From NCBI GenBank assembly GCA_027063105.1, contig JAMOSL010000146.1:1-6796 (forward strand): DNA of 6,796 nucleotides, in the 5' to 3' direction. The notes beneath the pieces are model-generated. The model did no database searches and was not told where the DNA came from. It saw only the letters and a program-made list of their open reading frames with translations. Within the stretch, counting starts at the first letter, position 1. Every line of letters starts with the position of its first letter. The DNA is from Campylobacteraceae bacterium (lineage in GTDB: Bacteria > Campylobacterota > Campylobacteria > Campylobacterales > Sulfurovaceae). The position numbers and the translations under genes were made by a program. Of this stretch, positions 1 to 4,899 are shown piece after piece.

Positions 1-516
1 TGCTAAATATGCTATTGAATTTGAATTCTCTCTATTTATATTTTCAAAATCTATTTCATCTAATAGAGGATGTCCTACATAATGATATTTAGAATTATAG
101 AATTTTTCTTCAAATGGTAATATTCCTAATAATTTATCACAATATTTTTCTAACTTTTTAACTCTCTTAACTCTACTAGCCCATACTTGAGGAAGAATAT
201 AATATATAATTTCTTTTTCTGGATAAACTTTTTTTATTTTTTTTGCCAATGGAAGATTAAACCCTGAACTATCCATTAGAAGAACTTTATCAACATCTTT
301 AGCCAACTTAACCATCTCATTTGCCAAGTTTAAAAACCATCTTATCTTTTTTATAGCATCAATAAAGCCCATAATTGCCATTTGAGAAATATCATAATTT
401 GGAGTTCCTAAACTTTTATCAAATATACCAACCAATTCTATATTATTTTTATATTTCATAATCTCTTTTAAATGTAGATTAGATGATGGTTCAAGTGCTG
501 ATACCAAAATTTTCAT
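1..516 (-). CDS. lpxB: Lipid-A-disaccharide synthase LpxB, N-terminal part (cut by window edge)
   Basis: LpxB is a peripheral inner-membrane glycosyltransferase (family GT19). It joins UDP-2,3-diacylglucosamine to lipid X to make the lipid A disaccharide. The first 172 codons are present, about half of a usual 350-390 residue LpxB, and the frame is open at base 1. Motifs in order, compared with E. coli LpxB: MDSSGFNLPLAKK (residues 81-93; D82 matches the conserved Asp of the DAPDFN motif), YYILPQVWASRVKRV (105-119; YxxxPxVWAW type), GILPFEEKFY (131-140) and VGHPLLD (147-153). The N-terminal glycine-rich GEASGD motif is replaced by LEPSSN (residues 9-13 region), which I recall as typical of Campylobacterota LpxB. 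The ATG at 516-514 is preceded by an AGAAGG ribosome binding site, and the protein begins MKILVSALEP as expected. The gene is divergent from the DedA gene. Two A-rich runs (A8 and A7, at 229-244) encode lysines of the conserved segment and look intact. Identification is firm; only the 3' half is unseen. Confidence 0.95.
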   Translation of the reverse strand, partial: MKILVSALEPSSNLHLKEIMKYKNNIELVGIFDKSLGTPNYDISQMAIMGFIDAIKKIRWFLNLANEMVKLAKDVDKVLLMDSSGFNLPLAKKIKKVYPEKEIIYYILPQVWASRVKRVKKLEKYCDKLLGILPFEEKFYNSKYHYVGHPLLDEIDFENINRENSNSIAYLA

Positions 517-550
517 TTATAACCTTCTCTTTTTAAGAAGTATACTAACT

Positions 551-559
551 ATTTTAGCA
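551..559 (-). promoter_or_regulatory. Candidate extended -10 promoter for lpxB
   Basis: Read on the minus strand, this is TGCTAAAAT, an extended -10 element (TGn plus TAAAAT, one mismatch to TATAAT). It is preceded by an A-rich stretch. Transcription would begin roughly at 544, giving a leader of about 27 bases that contains the AGAAGG ribosome binding site. Campylobacterota sigma-70 promoters often lack a recognisable -35, and none is seen here. The same TGnTAAAAT form recurs before the GAF-receiver gene at 2730-2738. The call rests on motif matching only. Confidence 0.45.
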
Positions 560-574
560 TTTTTTGGTTAATAT
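560..574 (+). promoter_or_regulatory. Weak candidate promoter for the DedA-ruvA pair
   Basis: A T6GG run (560-567) is followed directly by TAATAT (569-574), which resembles the T-rich-plus--10 layout of Campylobacterota promoters. A start near 581 would leave a short leader carrying AAGG (588-591), six bases before the ATG at 598. An alternative -10 is TATACT at 541-546, which lies within the palindrome AGTATACT and could serve either strand. The choice between them is not settled by sequence. Confidence 0.25.
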
Positions 575-597
575 TCGCAATAAAATTAAGGTTTAAA

Positions 598-1068
598 ATG
601 GAAAATATATTTGATTTATTAGCTAGTTGGGGTTATCTAATCATAGCCTTCTACTCTTTCGGTGGTGGAATGTTAGCACTTGCAGGTGCAGGAATTCTAG
701 CATCAATGGGAAAAATGGACATAGGATTAGCTATAGCTATAGCTATTATCTTTAACTTCATTGGAGATACTGTTCTTTTTTATATGGGACAAAACAATAA
801 GAAAGATGTGAAAAGTTACTTGGATAAATTTAAAGGAAGAATACATGCTAGAACAATTCTTTTAATGCGTAAGTATGGTTGGGCTGTTGTATTTTTACAA
901 AAATATTTATATGGTATAAAAACTCTAGTTCCAATTATTATGGGTTTAAGCAAATACGATTTTAGAAAATTTATTATTCTTAATATTTTCGCAAGTATTG
1001 TATGGGGTTTAGTTGTTGGTCTACTTAGTTATTACTTCTCATCAGCTGTTCAAGATTGGTTCTCATAA
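598..1068 (+). CDS. DedA/VTT-family integral membrane protein
   Basis: The protein has 156 residues and is very hydrophobic. It resembles the DedA (SNARE-associated/VTT) superfamily, which includes E. coli YqjA and YghB and is linked to undecaprenyl-phosphate or lipid flipping and membrane homeostasis. Visible features are a glycine/alanine-rich reentrant-type segment (residues 20-38), GDTVLFYMG (56-64; the GDxxxYxxG signature), a basic cytoplasmic loop (66-92), QKYLYGIKTLVP (101-112) and a C-terminal transmembrane segment with the conserved FxxxN...W pattern (125-145). QKYLYGIKTLVP aligns with the family motif GRFxPGxRTxVP, with both key arginines replaced by lysine (K102, K108) and Pro by Tyr. 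No glutamate is seen in the N-terminal FGGGMLALAG segment, where YqjA-type proteins carry one. It is shorter than the usual roughly 200 residues. The start is supported by AAGG six bases upstream. Its stop overlaps the ruvA start (TAATG), so the two are probably co-translated. The family is fairly sure; the transported substrate is unknown. Confidence 0.85.
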   Translation: MENIFDLLASWGYLIIAFYSFGGGMLALAGAGILASMGKMDIGLAIAIAIIFNFIGDTVLFYMGQNNKKDVKSYLDKFKGRIHARTILLMRKYGWAVVFLQKYLYGIKTLVPIIMGLSKYDFRKFIILNIFASIVWGLVVGLLSYYFSSAVQDWFS

Positions 1069-1622
1069 TGATAGTTGGAATTATAGGAAAAGTAGAAAAA
1101 ATAGAATCAACAGTTGTTCATATAAATATAAATGGATTAATATATGAAGTTTTTATATCTCTAAATACATCAAATGCAATAACAGGTAAAGAAGTAAAAC
1201 TATTAACAACTCATATTATCAGAGAAGATGCTCAACTTCTTTTTGGATTCATAGATAAAAATGAAAAGAAGATGTTTGATACATTGATTAAAATAAATGG
1301 TGTTGGTGTAAAAGTTGCTTTAGCTGTATGCTCTACATTCTCAGCAAAAATATTTTCAGAAATTGTTACTAATAAAGATGTAAATCTATTAAAGCAAGTT
1401 GTTGGGATTGGACCTAAAAGTGCAAGTAGAATATTAGTAGAACTAGCAGATTTTATTGTTGATGGAGCAGAAGACACTAATTCAATAGCAAGAAATGAAG
1501 CCACAATGGCACTAGAAAGCTTAGGATTTAAAAAAGAACATATTCAAAGCGCAATACACGGAGTTATAGGAGACACACAAACCTTAGTTAAAGAGGGTTT
1601 GAAGAAGCTTCAGAGGTTGTAA
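1068..1622 (+). CDS. ruvA: Holliday junction branch-migration protein RuvA
   Basis: RuvA tetramers bind four-way DNA junctions and recruit the RuvB motor for branch migration during recombinational repair. This protein has 184 residues (E. coli: 203). Domain I is an OB-fold (1-62) ending in REDAQLLFGF (52-61), which closely matches the E. coli segment carrying the acidic pin (E53, D54). Domain II has two helix-hairpin-helix motifs, LIKINGVGVKVALAV (73-87) and VVGIGPKSASRILVEL (111-126), with both GxG turns intact. Domain III (about 142-184) is the short helical RuvB-contacting domain, ending LKKLQRL. The start chosen is ATG at 1068, giving MIVGIIGKV like the canonical MIGxxxG start. An in-frame TTG at 1056 would add four residues but lies inside the DedA gene. 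No good Shine-Dalgarno sequence is present, and the ATG shares one base with the DedA stop, so translation probably depends on coupling. Its stop lies two bases from the stop of the convergent GAF-receiver gene. ruvB and ruvC are not in the window. Confidence 0.97.
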   Translation: MIVGIIGKVEKIESTVVHININGLIYEVFISLNTSNAITGKEVKLLTTHIIREDAQLLFGFIDKNEKKMFDTLIKINGVGVKVALAVCSTFSAKIFSEIVTNKDVNLLKQVVGIGPKSASRILVELADFIVDGAEDTNSIARNEATMALESLGFKKEHIQSAIHGVIGDTQTLVKEGLKKLQRL

Positions 1623-1624
1623 AA

Positions 1625-2701
1625 TTAAAGCTTGTCCATTATTTTCTTAATGTTATCTTGCGTAAATGGCTTTGGAATATGATGGTCATATAAATGTTTG
1701 TTCTCTTCTAGTATATTCATATCATTTGTTATGGATATGATAGTTATATGATTCTCTTTATATTTATCACTTTTTAGTTCTTTTGCAATATCACTTCCTA
1801 ATGCTCCTGGCATGTGGTGGTCTAAGAATAAGATATGTATAGAATTTAAACTTCTATCAGCATCTAGTATTTCTAATGCCTCTACTCCATCATAAGCAAA
1901 TTTTACACTGCCAATATTTTTATATTTAGATAACATAGCATTTAAAATTTGAACATTAATTCTAATATCATCAGCTATTAAAATATTTATTTTTTTCTCT
2001 TCGCCTGTATTACTATTGTTAACAATCTTTTCTATCTCTTGATTGATTTTTTCTGTATTATCAATATTTGGATTTAGATATTGGTATATATCATCTAGGT
2101 TTTTTCTACCTATATTAATTAATTTTTCTAATTCTGGATTTGATTTATTCTCTATTAAACTATCATATGTATCTCTTATCTTTGAAATATTATTATAATT
2201 CTTTAATCTCTCTTGATTTGTTTTTTGGGCATCAATATCTTCTTGTTTATAAATATTATTTATAGTTAATATCTTTAAAAAAACACTTCTCAAAGCATTT
2301 ATATTTCTAAAATCTGTTTGACTTAAAGTGAAAGGAAATTGGGATAATCTTAAAATTCCTTTGATTCGTCCACTCTTTAAGAAAAATGGTATAATAATTT
2401 GTTTATCTATATTGATATTAAATGGATTATCAATAGCACTATTATATCTTTCATCCTCTTGAATATTTTCTACATAGTATGATTCTTTAGATAAAATAGC
2501 ATTTCCTAAAATACTACTCTCATCTAAATATTTTATATTTAATATTAGTGTATTAATCTTATCAAAAAATATACCTTTACTGCTATCATAATAAAACAGA
2601 TCTATATTCTTAACACCCAGTCCATTTTTTAATAAATTATATATTTCAATAGTATCCTCTTGATTATCAAGTAGAGATTGTTTAAGTTTGACGAAGTCCA
2701 T
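1625..2701 (-). CDS. GAF-like sensor plus C-terminal response-regulator receiver (REC) protein
   Basis: The protein has 358 residues, no signal peptide and no membrane segment, so it is predicted cytoplasmic. Residues about 15-150 look like a GAF domain: alternating strands such as NIDLFYYDSS (32-41), the VENIQEDERYNSAI segment (77-90), then IIIPFFLKSGRIKGILRLSQ (102-121). Residues about 150-235 form a charged, helical, possibly coiled-coil linker. Residues 237-358 are a complete REC domain: acidic pair D244/D245, phospho-acceptor D294 in LFLDHHMPG, T325 in IISITND and K344 in IPKPF, with normal CheY-like spacing. No HisKA, GGDEF, EAL, HTH or other output domain is seen. It may therefore act as a phosphate sink, a single-domain-style signalling adaptor, or through protein contacts. 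The partner kinase is not nearby. The ATG at 2701 has only a weak ribosome binding site (AAAG). The gene converges on ruvA and diverges from the FadL-like gene. REC is certain; GAF is likely. Confidence 0.88.
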   Translation of the reverse strand: MDFVKLKQSLLDNQEDTIEIYNLLKNGLGVKNIDLFYYDSSKGIFFDKINTLILNIKYLDESSILGNAILSKESYYVENIQEDERYNSAIDNPFNINIDKQIIIPFFLKSGRIKGILRLSQFPFTLSQTDFRNINALRSVFLKILTINNIYKQEDIDAQKTNQERLKNYNNISKIRDTYDSLIENKSNPELEKLINIGRKNLDDIYQYLNPNIDNTEKINQEIEKIVNNSNTGEEKKINILIADDIRINVQILNAMLSKYKNIGSVKFAYDGVEALEILDADRSLNSIHILFLDHHMPGALGSDIAKELKSDKYKENHITIISITNDMNILEENKHLYDHHIPKPFTQDNIKKIMDKL

Positions 2702-2729
2702 TAATATTCTTTATAGTGAAATTTATTGT

Positions 2730-2738
2730 ATTTTAACA
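2730..2738 (-). promoter_or_regulatory. Candidate extended -10 promoter for the GAF-receiver gene
   Basis: On the minus strand this reads TGTTAAAAT (TGn plus TAAAAT), directly preceded by a short T-run (CTTTTTA). That matches the T-rich/extended -10 layout expected for sigma-70 promoters in Campylobacterota. Predicted transcription start is about 2723, giving a leader of roughly 20 bases before the ATG at 2701. No -35 is recognised. The element is nearly identical to the one proposed for lpxB. Confidence 0.45.
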
Positions 2739-2826
2739 TAAAAAGTATTTATTTTACTATTGTTGTAATAATATAGATTATAAATATTTCTTGTTAGTTT
2801 TTAAATTTGTATTAAGTTAGTTTTAT

Positions 2827-2832
2827 TATAAT
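2827..2832 (+). promoter_or_regulatory. Candidate -10 box for the FadL-like gene
   Basis: A perfect TATAAT lies about 50 bases before the ATG at 2880, preceded by the T-rich GTTAGTTTTAT. A weak TTTGTA at 2806-2811 is poorly spaced for a -35. Transcription would start around 2839, inside the first arm of the inverted repeat at 2832-2868. The region is almost pure A/T, so chance matches are common. The position upstream of a strong ribosome binding site (AAGGA, 2869-2873, six bases before the ATG) favours it. Confidence 0.4.
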
Positions 2833-2868
2833 TTTATTAAAATATTAAAAATACTTATTTTAATAAAA
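2832..2868. repeat. 13-bp perfect inverted repeat in the FadL-like gene leader
   Basis: TTTTATTAAAATA (2832-2844) and its exact reverse complement TATTTTAATAAAA (2856-2868) flank an 11-base spacer. The right arm abuts the AAGGA ribosome binding site, and the left arm touches the candidate -10 box. The left part is itself a palindrome (ATTTTA-T-TAAAAT, 2831-2843). It could be a regulator's operator or a weak leader hairpin. All 26 arm bases are A or T, so RNA folding would be weak and chance occurrence is plausible in such DNA. Confidence 0.4.
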
Positions 2869-2879
2869 AAGGATATAAA

Positions 2880-4154
2880 ATGAATAACAGAATACTTCCA
2901 GTGGGCATTGGACTTTCAATAGTTACCTCATCACTTTTGTATGCAACTAATGGAGATAATTTAATTGCTGTTGGTGCAAAATCAAGAGGTATGGGTGGTA
3001 CTGGTATTGCAATTAGTCATGGAGCAGAATCAGCACTTGTTAACCCTGCATTAATTACAGAAGTGGCAAATACAGAAATATCATTTGGTGGAACAGTTTT
3101 TATGCCAGAGATGAGTGCTAGAGTTGGACAAGCTCCATACTATGATAGTGATGCTAATATGAATGTCATTCCAGAGGTATCTATTGCTCGTAAAATTAAT
3201 GAAAATTGGTTTATTGGTATTGGTATGTGGGGAACAGCTGGTATGGGTGTTGATTACAGAAATGCTCATACAGACCCTATGGATTCTGGAAATATGCATA
3301 TGGTAACAAATCTGCAACTTATGCAATTTGGTGTTCCAATTGCTTATAAATATGATAGTATAAGCCTTGCTGTAACGCCTATTCTTCAATATGGTGCTTT
3401 AGATATTGGATATAATGATTTTATGGGTAATAATGTCGGAGATGGAATAGCTCAAGATTTAGTATTCGGATATAGTTTAGGTGCAACTTATGATTTTACC
3501 CAAGATGGGATAGATGGATTTATTGTAGGTATGGTTTATAAATCTAAAATAGATATGGATTATAGTAATCAATTATCAAAAGCAACTCAGCCATTTGTTG
3601 ATGTAGGTATATTCCCTGCGCCAATGGAAAATCATTTAGAACAACCTGCAGAAGTTGGTGTTGGTCTTTCATACAAAATAGAAAATCATACAATTGCTTT
3701 TGATTATAGACAAATTCAGTGGTCAGATGCAAAAGGGTACAAAGATTTTGCTTGGGAAGACCAAGATGTATATGCATTTGGATATGAATACAGCGAAGAT
3801 AATTGGGCAGTAAGAGCTGGTTATAATTATGCTGAAAATCCTTTATCAGAAATACAGAGTGGTCCACAAGTAATTCCAGCAGGAGGTTATGCAATGGCTG
3901 GTGGTAATGCACTAAATTTATTTAATCTTCTAGGTTTTCCTGCAACAGCTGAGGAGCATTATACAATTGGTGGAACTTATGAGTTTGATAAAGAGTTTTC
4001 TATCGATTTAGCTTATGTATATGCACCTAAAACAACTACAACAATGAATACAATAGTTGGATTAAATCCACAAACAGGAGATATGTATACTGGAGCTTCT
4101 AGCGTTGAGCATACAGAAAATAGTATATCTTTTCAACTTACTTATAAATTTTAA
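2880..4154 (+). CDS. FadL/OmpP1/TodX-family outer-membrane transport protein
   Basis: The 424-residue precursor has a signal peptide (about 1-22, cleavage after LLYA). The mature protein is predicted to be an outer-membrane beta-barrel ending in aromatic residues (LTYKF), the usual barrel-insertion signal. The mature N-terminus, NGDNLIAVGAKSRGMGGTGIA (24-44 region) then SALVNPALI (51-59), matches the FadL/OmpP1 N-terminal hatch region; the NPA motif (55-57) is a hallmark. Amphipathic strands alternating aromatic and polar residues follow to the end. FadL-type channels take up long-chain fatty acids, hydrocarbons or other hydrophobic molecules by lateral diffusion; the substrate here cannot be read from sequence. 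Length fits the family (about 400-450). The start is supported by AAGGA six bases upstream. The gene appears monocistronic, with its own leader and a strong terminator right after the stop. Regulation through the leader inverted repeat is possible. Confidence 0.9.
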   Translation: MNNRILPVGIGLSIVTSSLLYATNGDNLIAVGAKSRGMGGTGIAISHGAESALVNPALITEVANTEISFGGTVFMPEMSARVGQAPYYDSDANMNVIPEVSIARKINENWFIGIGMWGTAGMGVDYRNAHTDPMDSGNMHMVTNLQLMQFGVPIAYKYDSISLAVTPILQYGALDIGYNDFMGNNVGDGIAQDLVFGYSLGATYDFTQDGIDGFIVGMVYKSKIDMDYSNQLSKATQPFVDVGIFPAPMENHLEQPAEVGVGLSYKIENHTIAFDYRQIQWSDAKGYKDFAWEDQDVYAFGYEYSEDNWAVRAGYNYAENPLSEIQSGPQVIPAGGYAMAGGNALNLFNLLGFPATAEEHYTIGGTYEFDKEFSIDLAYVYAPKTTTTMNTIVGLNPQTGDMYTGASSVEHTENSISFQLTYKF

Positions 4155-4157
4155 AAC

Positions 4158-4192
4158 AAAATATAATCCCGTTGATATTGGGATTATATTTT
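4158..4192 (+). terminator. Rho-independent terminator after the FadL-like gene
   Basis: A perfect 13-bp stem, AAAATATAATCCC (4158-4170) pairing with GGGATTATATTTT (4180-4192), encloses a nine-base loop (GTTGATATT). It begins three bases after the stop codon. The T-run at the 3' edge is part of the stem, and the matching A-run at the 5' edge means it could also work on the minus strand. The three G-C pairs at the loop end stand out in this AT-rich region. It separates the FadL-like gene from the downstream barrel/lipoprotein operon. Confidence 0.8.
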
Positions 4193-4261
4193 AACGACAT
4201 TTAACTCTATTTTATCTCCCAAAACTACATAATTATCATTTAAGATTAAAAAATATAAAAG

Positions 4262-4319
4262 TATGATACTATATAACAAATCTTCTCTTGATTAATATTA
4301 AGAAGCTAAATTATAGGAG
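4262..4319 (+). promoter_or_regulatory. Candidate promoter and ribosome binding site of the barrel-lipoprotein operon
   Basis: The 136-base spacer after the terminator (4193-4328) holds no gene. TATGAT (4262-4267), after an A/T-rich stretch, is the best -10 candidate; there is no -35. AGGAG (4315-4319) lies nine bases before the ATG at 4329 and is the strongest ribosome binding site in the window. The binding site is convincing; the -10 is weak. Confidence 0.4.
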
Positions 4320-4328
4320 TGAATAGTT

Positions 4329-4880
4329 ATGAAAAAAATTATAGTAAGCACATTGAGTGTTATATCATTGGCAAGTATGCTTCAAGCAGAATCTCTATCT
4401 GATGGGAGTATCGGATTTATAGGTATAGAAGTAGGAAATACTCAACTAAAAGGTGCAAGATATATGAATATCTATGATGGAGATACATATAATGCATTTT
4501 ATGAGGGTTCTGGTGTTGATATTGGATTAAAATTAGGTGCTCAAAATGAAGAGTGGAGAACAACTCTTGCACTTAATTATTATGATAATGAAGATGAAGA
4601 CCAAAATTATGAAAAAGCATCAATTATGATAGATTATTTTCTAGCTAACTCTGAAACATCTGGAATGAATATAAAGCCATATATTGGAGTTAATATTGGA
4701 TATATGGGATATGAAGCTACATTTATAGATGAAAGTGATTTAGTATATGGTGGACAAGTGGGTATTGTTTTAAATACGGCAATGATAGATTTTGATTTAT
4801 CATATAGATATTCTCTATTTAATGGTGAACAAGCTGATACAATGGGAACAATTATGTTTGGTGCTAATTATCTATTCTAA
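4329..4880 (+). CDS. Small outer-membrane beta-barrel protein (OmpA/OmpX-like size)
   Basis: The precursor has 183 residues, with a clear signal peptide (1-20, MKKIIVSTLS... cleaved after LQA) and a mature protein of about 163 residues. About eight alternating amphipathic strands can be drawn (roughly 28-37, 61-70, 75-85, 96-106, 113-125, 138-148, 152-160, 171-183), separated by acidic loops such as YDNEDEDQNYE (85-95). The protein ends in NYLF, with the terminal Phe typical of BAM-inserted barrels. Size and strand count fit an eight-stranded barrel, but no family-specific motif is recognised, so function is unknown. No periplasmic OmpA-C peptidoglycan-binding domain is present. The gene is followed after only 19 bases by the Ig-repeat lipoprotein gene, with no terminator between, so the two are probably one operon. 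It could be a surface anchor or partner for that lipoprotein, or an unrelated porin-like protein. Confidence 0.8.
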   Translation: MKKIIVSTLSVISLASMLQAESLSDGSIGFIGIEVGNTQLKGARYMNIYDGDTYNAFYEGSGVDIGLKLGAQNEEWRTTLALNYYDNEDEDQNYEKASIMIDYFLANSETSGMNIKPYIGVNIGYMGYEATFIDESDLVYGGQVGIVLNTAMIDFDLSYRYSLFNGEQADTMGTIMFGANYLF

Positions 4881-4899
4881 AGGAAGAAAGGTTTAATAA

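Noticed and set aside
229..244. T7-A-T8 run inside lpxB as a possible phase-variable slippage tract
   Set aside because: It encodes the Lys-Lys-Ile-Lys-Lys of a conserved LpxB segment, the frame is intact on both sides, and A-runs in lysine codons are expected in such AT-rich DNA.
1232..1504. Minus-strand open frame of 90 codons opposite ruvA
   Set aside because: It lies wholly antisense to a well-conserved RuvA, has no recognisable domain, and its serine/leucine/phenylalanine-rich composition is that of a shadow frame.
1605..1633. Two AAGCTT copies (1605-1610 and 1628-1633) that could pair as a shared terminator for the convergent genes
   Set aside because: Only six base pairs with a 17-base loop and no T-run follow; AAGCTT is self-complementary, so pairing by chance is easy.
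2702..2879. Possible small gene or RNA in the 178-base divergent intergenic region
   Set aside because: Nearly pure A/T with stops in all frames; only promoter-like sites and the inverted repeat can be supported.
3081..3912. Two minus-strand open frames (3081-3389 and 3544-3912) opposite the FadL-like gene
   Set aside because: Both are rich in His/Ile/Asn/Leu as expected from antisense reading of a barrel gene, have no motif, and are covered by a confident plus-strand gene.
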